From positions 1-64,000 of the forward strand of contig CAVOWW010000012.1 of assembly GCA_963700255.1 (NCBI GenBank): a stretch of 64,000 nucleotides of DNA, written 5' to 3'. Origin of the DNA: UBA10649 sp963700255. GTDB taxonomy: Bacteria > Actinomycetota > Actinomycetes > S36-B12. The position numbers and the translations under genes were made by a program. This document shows, one piece after another, positions 43,891-51,412 of this stretch. How positions within the stretch are numbered: position 1 is the first letter of the stretch; each line of letters begins with the position of its first letter. Below the pieces are notes generated by a model, which made no database searches, was not told where the DNA came from, and saw only the letters and a list, made by a program, of their open reading frames with translations.

Positions 43891-45249
43891 ATGCACGACG
43901 TCATCAACCCGGCCACCGAGCTCGTCGTGGCCTCGGTCCCGTCTGCATCGCTCGAGGAGACCGACGCGGCCATCGCGCGCGCGAAGGCCGCCCTGCCGGG
44001 CTGGCGCGACGTCGCGCCCGCGGACCGGGCGTCGATGCTGCGTCGCTTCTCCGACATCGTGCGCGAGCACAGCGAGGAACTGGCCCAGCTGGAGGTGGCC
44101 AACGCGGGTCACACGATCAGCAACGCACGCTGGGAGGCCAACAACGTCGCCAACGTCCTCGGCTACTACGCGGGCGCACCCGAGCGCATGTTCGGCCGGC
44201 AGATCCCGGTCGCGGGCGGCATCGACATCACCTTCAAGGAGCCGGTCGGCGTCGTCGGCATCATCGTCCCCTGGAACTTCCCCATGCCGATCGCCGGCTG
44301 GGGCTTCGCCCCCGCGCTGGCGGCGGGCTGCACCGTGGTCATGAAGCCGGCCGAGGTCACGCCGTTGACGGCCATCCGCCTGGGTGAGCTCGCGCTGGAG
44401 GCTGGCATCCCCGAGGACGTCTTCATCGTGGTCCCGGGCAAGGGGTCTGTCGTCGGGCAGCGATTCGTCGACCATCCCGACGTGCGCAAGGTGGTGTTCA
44501 CCGGCAGCACGGAGGTCGGCCAGCGGATCATGGCCGGCTGCGCGCAGCACGTGAAGGCCGTCACCCTGGAGCTCGGCGGCAAGAGCGCCAACGTCATCTT
44601 CGCCGACGCCGACCTCGAGAAGGCGGCCGCGACGGCACCGTACGGGGTGTTCGACAACGCCGGCCAGGACTGCTGCGCCCGTTCGCGCATCCTCGTCCAG
44701 CGGTCGGCGTTCGACCGGTTCATGGAGCTCTTCGAGACGGCGGTCAAGGGCGTCAAGGTCGGCGACCCGCTCCTGGACTCGACCGAGATGGGGCCGCTGA
44801 TCACCAAGGCGCACCACGAGACCGTCGCGGGATTCCTCGACGGATCCGCCCCCATCGCCTTCCAGGGCGAGGCTCCCACCGGTCCCGGCTACTGGTTCCC
44901 CGCGACGGTCCTCGCCCCCGTCGACTCCACGGCGCGGGTGTTCCAGGAGGAGATCTTCGGGCCGGTCGTGTCGGTGACCACGTTCGAGGACGAGGCCGAC
45001 GCGATCCGGCTGGCCAACGACTCCGACTACGGGCTGTCCGGCTCGATCTGGACCCGGGACCTGAGCCGCGGGATCCGGGTCTCGCGCGGCATCGAGGCCG
45101 GGAACCTGTCGGTGAACTCGCACTCGTCCGTCCGCTACTGGACCCCGTTCGGCGGCTACAAGAAGTCCGGCCTCGGCCGCGAGCTCGGCCCGGACGCGCT
45201 GGACGCCTTCACCGAGACCAAGAACGTCTTCATCAGCACCGAGGACTGA
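43891..45249 (+). CDS. NAD(P)-dependent aldehyde dehydrogenase (PuuC/GabD-like role)
   Basis: 452 aa from the ATG at 43891 (AGGAG upstream; the frame extends to 43843 without a better start). ALDH motifs: VPWNFPMPIAGW, KPAEVTPLTAIRLGELA, VFTGSTEVGQRI, LELGGKSANVIFADAD (general-base Glu), NAGQDCCARSRILV (catalytic Cys of GQDCC) and QEEIFGPVVSVTTF. Second gene of the glutamylation set, likely oxidising a gamma-glutamyl-aminoaldehyde to the acid. Substrate inference is from context. Confidence 0.9.
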   Translation: MHDVINPATELVVASVPSASLEETDAAIARAKAALPGWRDVAPADRASMLRRFSDIVREHSEELAQLEVANAGHTISNARWEANNVANVLGYYAGAPERMFGRQIPVAGGIDITFKEPVGVVGIIVPWNFPMPIAGWGFAPALAAGCTVVMKPAEVTPLTAIRLGELALEAGIPEDVFIVVPGKGSVVGQRFVDHPDVRKVVFTGSTEVGQRIMAGCAQHVKAVTLELGGKSANVIFADADLEKAAATAPYGVFDNAGQDCCARSRILVQRSAFDRFMELFETAVKGVKVGDPLLDSTEMGPLITKAHHETVAGFLDGSAPIAFQGEAPTGPGYWFPATVLAPVDSTARVFQEEIFGPVVSVTTFEDEADAIRLANDSDYGLSGSIWTRDLSRGIRVSRGIEAGNLSVNSHSSVRYWTPFGGYKKSGLGRELGPDALDAFTETKNVFISTED

Positions 45250-45263
45250 CCCCACCCACCCCG

Positions 45264-45321
45264 CGAGTGCGTGGTTGCGGCCCGGTCCGAGAGGCTGAGA
45301 CGGTCCGCAACTACGCACTCG
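45264..45321. repeat. 17-bp imperfect inverted repeat between aldehyde dehydrogenase and SDR genes
   Basis: Arms 45264-45280 and 45305-45321 match with one mismatch and a 24-base spacer. It resembles the 18-bp array only in the GCGTAGT-like core. It could be a read-through hairpin or a regulator site in this co-directional gap. Confidence 0.7.
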
Positions 45322-45338
45322 GCAGATAGGAGATCCGC

Positions 45339-46118
45339 ATGAGTGACAGCAAGTGCCGCAGGCTCGAAGGACGCGTCGCCGTCGTCACGGGCGGGGCGAG
45401 CGGGATCGGCCTGGCGACCGTCCGCCGGTTCGCTGACGAGGGTGCGCGCGTCGTCATCGGCGATCTCGACCCCACCAGCGGCGAGGCAGCCGCGGCTGAG
45501 GTCGACGGCCTGTTCATCCGCACGGATGTGACCAGCGCCGACGATGTGGCCGCGATGTTCGACACCGCCAAGTCGACCTACGGCAGCGTCGACATCGCCT
45601 TCAACAACGCCGGCATCTCACCGCCCGACGACGACTCGATCCTCGAGACCGGCATCGACGCATGGCGGCGCGTGCAGGAGGTCAACCTCACCTCGGTGTT
45701 CCTGTGCTGCAAGGCCGTGCTGCCGATCATGCTCGAGCAGGGCAAGGGCTCGATCATCAACACCGCGTCGTTCGTCGCCACCATGGCTGCCGCCACGTCG
45801 CAGATCTCGTACACGGCATCCAAGGGCGGCGTCCTCGCCATGACCCGCGAGCTCGGCGTGCAGTTCGCGCGCTCCGGCGTGCGCGTCAACGCCCTGTCCC
45901 CCGGGCCCGTGAACACCCCGCTCCTGATCGAGCTCTTCGCGAAGGATCCCGAGCGCGCTGCCCGTCGTCTCGTGCACATCCCGATGGGTCGGTTCGGGCA
46001 GGCGGAGGAGCTCGCGGCGGCCGTCGCATTCCTTGCGAGCGACGACTCCTCGTTCATCACGGCGTCGAACTTCCTGGTCGACGGCGGCATCTCCGGGGCC
46101 TACGTCACGCCGCTGTAG
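45339..46118 (+). CDS. Short-chain dehydrogenase/reductase
   Basis: 259-aa classical SDR. TGGASGIGLAT cofactor loop (residues ~17-27), with GDLDPTS giving an Asp typical of NAD preference, NNAG at IAFNNAGISPP, catalytic Ser in NTASFVATMAA and YTASKGGVLAMTREL (Tyr-xxx-Lys). The end is the conserved ASNFLVDGGISGAYVTPL. ATG 45339 with AGGAG upstream. With an aldehyde dehydrogenase just upstream it could oxidise the alcohol of a gamma-glutamyl amino alcohol; general sugar or steroid SDR roles cannot be excluded. Confidence 0.9.
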   Translation: MSDSKCRRLEGRVAVVTGGASGIGLATVRRFADEGARVVIGDLDPTSGEAAAAEVDGLFIRTDVTSADDVAAMFDTAKSTYGSVDIAFNNAGISPPDDDSILETGIDAWRRVQEVNLTSVFLCCKAVLPIMLEQGKGSIINTASFVATMAAATSQISYTASKGGVLAMTRELGVQFARSGVRVNALSPGPVNTPLLIELFAKDPERAARRLVHIPMGRFGQAEELAAAVAFLASDDSSFITASNFLVDGGISGAYVTPL

Positions 46119-46131
46119 CCCTTCGAACACC

Positions 46132-46205
46132 GCGAACGGTCACTACGCGCAAGCGCGTAGTGACCGTTCGCGCGTAGTGACCGTTCGCGCGTAGTGACCG
46201 TTCGC
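46132..46205. repeat. Dispersed 18-bp repeat array, locus 2 (1 forward, 3 reverse)
   Basis: The same 18-bp unit as locus 1 occurs forward at 46132-46149 and reverse at 46154-46171, 46171-46188 and 46188-46205. Forward and first reverse copies form a hairpin with a 4-base centre. It ends two bases before the stop codon of the convergent C26 hydrolase gene. Confidence 0.95.
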
Positions 46206-46207
46206 GA

Positions 46208-46921
46208 TCAGCTGGTGCGGAACCGGGACGCGGCCGCGACGAAGGCCTGCACCATGGGCAGGTCCGGCTCGCGGCGGTCCGGGTGCTCCGGGTGCCACTG
46301 GACCCCCAGGCAGAACGGCGTCGATGGGTCCTCACAGGCCTCGATGGTGCCGTCGGGAGCCCAGCCGGACACGACCAGGTCGCCGCACGACTCGACGGCC
46401 TGGTGATGCGACGAGTTCACGACGATGGGCTCGGTGCCGAAGATCGAGGCCGCCAGCGAGCCCTCGACGAACCGGGCCTCGTGCTCGACGAACGCGCCCG
46501 GTCGCTCCCGGTGCACGATCGAGTCGGGCACATCGGGCAGGTGCTGGATCAGCGAGCCACCGTGCGCCACCGCCATGATCTGCAGGCCGCGGCAGATGCC
46601 CAGCACCGGAAGGCCTCGGTCGCGCGCCCGCCTGTACAGCGCCAGCTCGGACTCGTCCCGCCCCGTGCGCGGGGCGTCTGCCGTCTCGTGCGGCTCGGCG
46701 TCGTAGCGCGTCGCATCGATGTCGGCGCCGCCCGCCATGGCCAGGCCGTCCAGCCGGTCGACGGCCTCCGGCTCGACCCCCGGCGGCAGCAGCACGAGGT
46801 TCGCGCCGGCGGCTCGGAACAGGTCGAGGTACCACTGCGGGATGAGCGCGGCAGGCAGTTCCCAGGCGCCCCAACGCGCCGGCTCGAGATAGCAGGACAG
46901 GCCAATGACGGGCGCAGGCAT
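46208..46921 (-). CDS. Class I glutamine amidotransferase-like gamma-glutamyl hydrolase (peptidase C26, PuuD-like)
   Basis: 237 aa. Opening MPAPVIGLSCYLEPARWG is typical of C26 (PuuD) proteins, with the catalytic Cys in PVLGICRGLQIM and His/Glu in QWHPEHPD. It would hydrolyse a gamma-glutamyl conjugate to glutamate plus the oxidised amine carbon chain. Downstream of the LacI gene by 5 bases on the same strand, so the repressor and hydrolase are co-transcribed and convergent with the SDR gene. Together with the GS-like, ALDH and SDR genes it completes a glutamylation-oxidation-hydrolysis set. Confidence 0.88.
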   Translation of the reverse strand: MPAPVIGLSCYLEPARWGAWELPAALIPQWYLDLFRAAGANLVLLPPGVEPEAVDRLDGLAMAGGADIDATRYDAEPHETADAPRTGRDESELALYRRARDRGLPVLGICRGLQIMAVAHGGSLIQHLPDVPDSIVHRERPGAFVEHEARFVEGSLAASIFGTEPIVVNSSHHQAVESCGDLVVSGWAPDGTIEACEDPSTPFCLGVQWHPEHPDRREPDLPMVQAFVAAASRFRTS

Positions 46922-46926
46922 GCCGG

Positions 46927-47961
46927 TCAGTCTGCCATCGCCGGGGCGGGTCCCGTGCTGCTGCGAACGACGAGCTCCGGACGGAACACGAACTCGTCGC
47001 GGGGTGCGGGAGTCCCGTTGACGCCGTCGAGGAGAGCCTGGACGGCCGCCGTCCCCATGGCGGACACCGCCTGGCGGACCGTCGTGAGCGGCGGGTCGGT
47101 GAAGGCGATCAGCCGGGAGTCGTCGTAGCCCACGACCGACACGTCCTCCGGCACGCGCAGTCCGCGCTGGCGGATCGTCCTGATCGCGCCCAGGGCCATG
47201 AGGTCCGATCCGCACACGATCGCGGTCACGCCGAGGCCCAGCAGGTGATGGGCCGCCGCTTGGCCGCCCTCCACCGCGAAGAGCGAGTGCGACACCAGGC
47301 TCGCGGCCTCCTCCGGCCCGATCCCGGTGAGCCGGGTCATGGAGGCCATGAACGCCGCCCGCTTGCGGACGACCGGGACGAAGCGCACCGGACCGACCGC
47401 CAGCCCGATGCGCGTGTGGCCCATGGAGGTGAGGTGAGTGACGGCGAGATCCATGGCGGCGGCATCGTCGTCGGAGATGAAGGGTGCGTCGATGCCCTCG
47501 GCGTAGCCGTTGACGAGCACGATCGGGAGCCCGCGGTCGACGAGCGTGGAGTACGGGGAGTGGTCGGCATTCACGTCGGCATGCATGCCGGACACGAAGA
47601 TGATCCCCGCCACGCCTCGGTCGAGCAGCAGCTCGACGTACTCGTCCTCCGTGACGCCGCCGGGCGTCTGCGTGCACAGCACCGGCGTGTAGCCGTGCTG
47701 CGCGAGCAGGGTCTCCATCACCTGCGCGAAGGCCGGGAAGATCGGGTTCTCGAGCTCGGGGACGATCAGCCCGACGAGGCCGGACCGGCCGCGCAGCCGC
47801 ATGGGCCGCTCGTAGCCCAGGACGTCGAGGGCGGTCAGCACCGCCTGCCGCGTCGCGGTGGACACTCCGGGACGGTCGTTCAGGACCCGGGAGACGGTCG
47901 CCTCACTGACCCCCGCCTGCTCGGCGATGTCGGACAGTCGGGCGCGCGGGTTCTCGCTCAC
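46927..47961 (-). CDS. LacI family transcriptional regulator
   Basis: 344 aa from the GTG at 47961, which has TAGGCT 7 bases upstream; an upstream start at 47994 would add 11 residues before the HTH. HTH: ARLSDIAEQAGVSEATVSRV, then hinge helix RQAVLTALDVLGY. The periplasmic-binding-fold effector domain starts LVGLIVPELENPIFPAFAQ, with effector blocks GIIFVSGMH, RIGLAVGP and VVGYDDSRLIAFTDPPLTTV. Next to the hydrolase gene, so it probably controls the glutamylation genes and not the distant mal operon. Confidence 0.9.
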   Translation of the reverse strand: MSENPRARLSDIAEQAGVSEATVSRVLNDRPGVSTATRQAVLTALDVLGYERPMRLRGRSGLVGLIVPELENPIFPAFAQVMETLLAQHGYTPVLCTQTPGGVTEDEYVELLLDRGVAGIIFVSGMHADVNADHSPYSTLVDRGLPIVLVNGYAEGIDAPFISDDDAAAMDLAVTHLTSMGHTRIGLAVGPVRFVPVVRKRAAFMASMTRLTGIGPEEAASLVSHSLFAVEGGQAAAHHLLGLGVTAIVCGSDLMALGAIRTIRQRGLRVPEDVSVVGYDDSRLIAFTDPPLTTVRQAVSAMGTAAVQALLDGVNGTPAPRDEFVFRPELVVRSSTGPAPAMAD

Positions 47962-47968
47962 AACCGTC

Positions 47969-47974
47969 AGCCTA
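47969..47974 (-). promoter_or_regulatory. -10 element of a leaderless promoter, LacI regulator
   Basis: TAGGCT (minus strand) lies 7 bases before the GTG at 47961. Confidence 0.4.
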
Positions 47975-48011
47975 TGGCCCACGAACGCCGTCATCGTGAA
48001 AGGCTGCAGCC

Positions 48012-49280
48012 GTGCGACTCACCGGAAGCCTCGACGAGCCCGAGCTGGCCTTCCTGCCATGGCGCACTCCTCTTGAGGAGTGGCCGGAGGACCTGGTCGT
48101 CGCGCTCCCGCGAGGCATCTCCCGGCACATCGTCCGGTTCGTGCGCATCAACGGCGTCGTCTACGCCGTCAAGGAGGTGGAGGAGCACTACGCCACCCGG
48201 GAGTACGAGCTCCTGTTCGACCTGGTTCGACGCGGGCTCCCGACCGTCGAGCCGGTCGGGGTCGTGCTGGACCGCAGCACCGACGACGACGAGCCGCTGC
48301 CGGCCGGCCTCATCACCCGGCACCTCGAGTTCTCCCTCCCCTACCGCGCCCTCTTCTCGTCGAGCCTGCGGCTGGAGACCGCGCACCGGCTGCTCGACGC
48401 CCTCGCCGTCCTGCTCGTCCAGCTGCACCTGGCCGGCTTCTCCTGGAACGACTGCTCGCTGTCCAACACCCTCTTCCGGCGCGACGCCGGCGCCTTCGCG
48501 GCCTACCTGGTGGACGCCGAGACCGGTGAGCTGCATCCCACGCTGACGGACGGCCAGCGCACCTACGACCTCGAGACCGCCGCCACGAACGTCGCCGGGG
48601 AGCTCATGGACCTGCAGGCGGGCGGGCGCCTTCATGAGGGCATCGACCCCATCGTCACGGGCGTCAGCCTGCGCACCCGCTACGACCAGCTGTGGGACGA
48701 GGTCACCGGCCCCCTGGTGATCACGCGTGAGGACCGGTACCCGCTCGAGGCCCGGGTGCGGCGCCTGAACACGCTGGGGTTCGACGTCGCCGAGCTCCAG
48801 GTCAGCACGCAGGCGGACGGCGAGCACATCACCGTGGCCCCCAAGGTCGTCGATGCCGGCCACCACTCGCGCCGGCTGATGCAGCTGACCGGCCTCGATG
48901 TCGAGGAGAACCAGGCCCAACGACTGCTCAACGACCTCGACTCGTTCCGAATCAAGGTCGGTCTCGGGCGGGAGGACGAGGAGATCGCGGCGCACCGCTG
49001 GGTGACGGAGCGCTTCGAGCGGGTGATGTCCGAGGTGCCGCCCGCCATGCGCGGCAAGCTGGAGCCCGCGCAGATCTTCCACGAGGTCCTCGAGCACCGC
49101 TGGTTCATGTCCGAGCATGCGGGCGCAAGCGTGGCCTTCGAGGATGCGATCAGCGACTACATCACTTCGATCCTGGCCGCCAAGCCCGACGAGCAGGCCG
49201 TTCTCGGAGCACGCGCAGGAACCCCGAGCGACGACACCGCTAGCCTCCGCATCGTGCTGCCACCGGAGGAGCCTGCGTGA
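48012..49280 (+). CDS. DUF4032 protein with kinase-like N-terminal region
   Basis: 422 aa, GTG at 48012. The first ~200 residues resemble the Kdo/lipopolysaccharide-kinase fold (YAVKEVEEHYATREYELL with a Lys, then HLAGFSWNDCSLSNTLF and YLVDAETGEL, where catalytic WxDxSLSNTLF and VDAET take the place of HxDxxxxN and DFG). The DUF4032 region follows (ITREDRYPLEARVRRLNTLGFDVAELQV). This is a conserved actinobacterial family of unknown role. Its stop overlaps the antiporter start, so they are translationally linked. Confidence 0.83.
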   Translation: MRLTGSLDEPELAFLPWRTPLEEWPEDLVVALPRGISRHIVRFVRINGVVYAVKEVEEHYATREYELLFDLVRRGLPTVEPVGVVLDRSTDDDEPLPAGLITRHLEFSLPYRALFSSSLRLETAHRLLDALAVLLVQLHLAGFSWNDCSLSNTLFRRDAGAFAAYLVDAETGELHPTLTDGQRTYDLETAATNVAGELMDLQAGGRLHEGIDPIVTGVSLRTRYDQLWDEVTGPLVITREDRYPLEARVRRLNTLGFDVAELQVSTQADGEHITVAPKVVDAGHHSRRLMQLTGLDVEENQAQRLLNDLDSFRIKVGLGREDEEIAAHRWVTERFERVMSEVPPAMRGKLEPAQIFHEVLEHRWFMSEHAGASVAFEDAISDYITSILAAKPDEQAVLGARAGTPSDDTASLRIVLPPEEPA

Positions 49281-50470
49281 GCGAGGAGTTCAGGTCGCTC
49301 GTCGTCATCGCCGCGATCGCCGCTTTCGTCCCGCTGCTCGTCGGCCTGTTCCGCATCAAGGTCGCCGAGGTGGTGCTCCTGCTGGGTGCGGGCATCATCT
49401 TCGGCCCCGAGGTGATCGGCTGGGTCCAGGTCGACGCCTCGATCGAGCTGCTGTCCGAGCTCGGCCTCGGCCTGCTCTTCTTCCTCGCCGGGATGGAGCT
49501 CGAGCAGCGCGCCATCCGCGGCCAGAGCGGTCGGCTGGCAGCCATCGGCTGGTTCATCTCGCTCGCCGTCGCTGCGCTCGCCGCCATCGTGATGACGGCC
49601 ACCGGGAAGATCCACGACACCCTCGGCGTCGCGATCGCCCTGACGTCGACGGCACTCGGCACGCTGCTGCCGGTCCTGCGCGACCGTGGCGAGCTGAACA
49701 CCCGGTTCGGCACCTTCTTCATGGGGGCAGGCGCCTGGGGGGAGTTCGGACCGATCATCGCCATCTCGGTGCTGCTCGGCACCAAGTCGTCGTTCGTGGC
49801 CATCCTCAGCCTCATCGGCTTCGCGGTCGTCGCTCTCATCCTGGCGACCCTTCCCGCCCGGCTGGCGGGCGACCGCGTGCGCGGGATCCTCGAGCGTGGC
49901 CATCACACCAGCTCGCAGACGGCGCTGCGCTTCACGATGCTGCTGCTCATCCTGCTGCTGGCCCTGGCCGGCACCTTCGGCCTCGACGTGGTGCTCGGCG
50001 CGTTCGTCGCGGGCATCATCGTCCGGCGCTTCTCGCCCCCGACAGAGGAGTCCGTCCTTCAGGGCAAGATCGAGGCGATCGGCTTCGGCTTCCTCATCCC
50101 GCTGTTCTTCGTCGTCTCAGGCGCGAACCTCGACATCGTCTCGATCATCGAGAATCCCGTGCCGATGCTGAGGTTCTTCGTCTACATCGTCATCGCCCGC
50201 GGGCTGGTGCAGTACGTCGTCTACCGGCACGCCATTCCCGACCGGCGCGAGCGGGCGCGCTTCTCCCTCTACGTCGCCACCGGCCTGCCCATCATCGTGG
50301 CGATCACGAGCATCGAGGTGCAGGCAGGGGTGATGCTCGCCCCCAACGCGGCTGCGCTTGTCGGGGCCGGCGCCCTGACGGTGCTCGTGTTCCCCCTCGT
50401 CGGCGACCGCCTCGTGCGCGGCCGGCCACCCGCCGTGCAGGATCAGGATCGGGCCGAGAACACCGTCTGA
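49277..50470 (+). CDS. Monovalent cation:proton antiporter (CPA2, Kef-type) without regulatory domain
   Basis: 397-aa membrane protein with about twelve hydrophobic segments. CPA2 blocks: LGLLFFLAGMELEQRAI, LTSTALGTLLPVL, GAWGEFGPIIAISVLL, DVVLGAFVAGIIVRRFSPP and GFGFLIPLFFVVSGANLDI. It ends soon after the membrane domain with no RCK/TrkA-N domain, so it is a transport-only version. GTG 49277 overlaps the previous stop. The last 28 bases overlap the convergent rlmB gene. Confidence 0.9.
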   Translation: MSEEFRSLVVIAAIAAFVPLLVGLFRIKVAEVVLLLGAGIIFGPEVIGWVQVDASIELLSELGLGLLFFLAGMELEQRAIRGQSGRLAAIGWFISLAVAALAAIVMTATGKIHDTLGVAIALTSTALGTLLPVLRDRGELNTRFGTFFMGAGAWGEFGPIIAISVLLGTKSSFVAILSLIGFAVVALILATLPARLAGDRVRGILERGHHTSSQTALRFTMLLLILLLALAGTFGLDVVLGAFVAGIIVRRFSPPTEESVLQGKIEAIGFGFLIPLFFVVSGANLDIVSIIENPVPMLRFFVYIVIARGLVQYVVYRHAIPDRRERARFSLYVATGLPIIVAITSIEVQAGVMLAPNAAALVGAGALTVLVFPLVGDRLVRGRPPAVQDQDRAENTV

Positions 50471-51396
50471 AGGACGATCCCCGCCGCGACCGAGGCGTTC
50501 AGAGACTCGACGCCGCCCACCATCGGGATGCTGACGCGCCAGTCGCAGTTCTGCCCGACGAGCCGGGACAGGCCCGCCCCCTCCGCGCCGATGACGATGA
50601 CCAGGGGATCCGTCAGGACGGAGCGATCAAGCTGGCCGAGGTCGACGTCGGCGTCGGCCGCCAGTCCGATGACGGTGAACCCGCCCTTCTGCACGTCCTG
50701 CAGGGTTCGCGTCATGTTCGTGACCTGGGCCACCGGCACCCGGGAGAGCGCGCCCGCGGAGGTCTTCCACGCCGAGGCTGTGACGCCGACAGAGCGACGC
50801 GTCGGGACGATGATGCCGTCGGCGCCGAAGGCCGCGGCCGACCGCGCGATGGCGCCCAGGTTCCGCGGGTCGGTGACGCCGTCGAGAGCCACGAGCAGGG
50901 TGGCGTTAGCGAGGTCGCGGATGTCGGAGTACTTGTACTCCGGCACCGACAGCACGAGGCCCTGGTGCACCCCGCCCTCGGTCATGCGGTCGAGCTCGGT
51001 CTTGGCGACCTCCATGATGGGAATGCCCTTGGCCACCGCGATCCGCATCGACTCGCGCAGGCGGTCGTCGGCCTCGGCCTTCGCCTGGACGTAGAGCGCG
51101 GTCGCGGGGATGCCCGCGCGCAGGGCCTCGACGATCGGGTTCCGGCCCATCAGGACGCTGCCCGCCGACCGTCGCGACGAACGACGGGCGCCCCCGGCGC
51201 CCTTGGTCGTGGATTCCGCGCGCTTCTTCGCAGCGCGGTCGCGCCGGGCGGCCGGATGATGCGGGCGCTCGGTCGCCTTGGGCGTGGGCCCCCGGCCCTC
51301 CAGCTTGGCGCGCCGCTGCCCGCCCGAGCCGACCGTCGCACCCTTCTTGGTGCCTTCCTTGCGCATTGCTCCTCGGCGCTGCGAGTTCCCTGCCAT
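50443..51396 (-). CDS. rlmB: 23S rRNA 2'-O-ribose methyltransferase, RlmB/TrmH family
   Basis: 317 aa, ATG 51396 with AGGAGGA upstream. The first ~85 residues are Lys/Arg/Gly-rich and probably disordered RNA-binding. The substrate-binding domain follows (VLMGRNPIVEALRAG), then the SPOUT domain with LDGVTDPRNLGAIARSAAAFG (motif 1), IVIGAEGAGLSRL (motif 2) and PMVGGVESLNASVAAGI (motif 3). In other actinobacteria this gene follows cysS, as here (16-base gap). Confidence 0.92.
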   Translation of the reverse strand: MAGNSQRRGAMRKEGTKKGATVGSGGQRRAKLEGRGPTPKATERPHHPAARRDRAAKKRAESTTKGAGGARRSSRRSAGSVLMGRNPIVEALRAGIPATALYVQAKAEADDRLRESMRIAVAKGIPIMEVAKTELDRMTEGGVHQGLVLSVPEYKYSDIRDLANATLLVALDGVTDPRNLGAIARSAAAFGADGIIVPTRRSVGVTASAWKTSAGALSRVPVAQVTNMTRTLQDVQKGGFTVIGLAADADVDLGQLDRSVLTDPLVIVIGAEGAGLSRLVGQNCDWRVSIPMVGGVESLNASVAAGIVLQTVFSARS

Positions 51397-51412
51397 CGCT
51401 GTCCTCCTGGTC

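Noticed and set aside
42172..45318. 1048-codon open frame on the minus strand across the exporter, GS-like and ALDH genes
   Set aside because: Spans three clearly coding genes on the other strand. Composition is typical of antisense GC frames, rich in Arg, Val, Glu and Gly, and no domain is visible.
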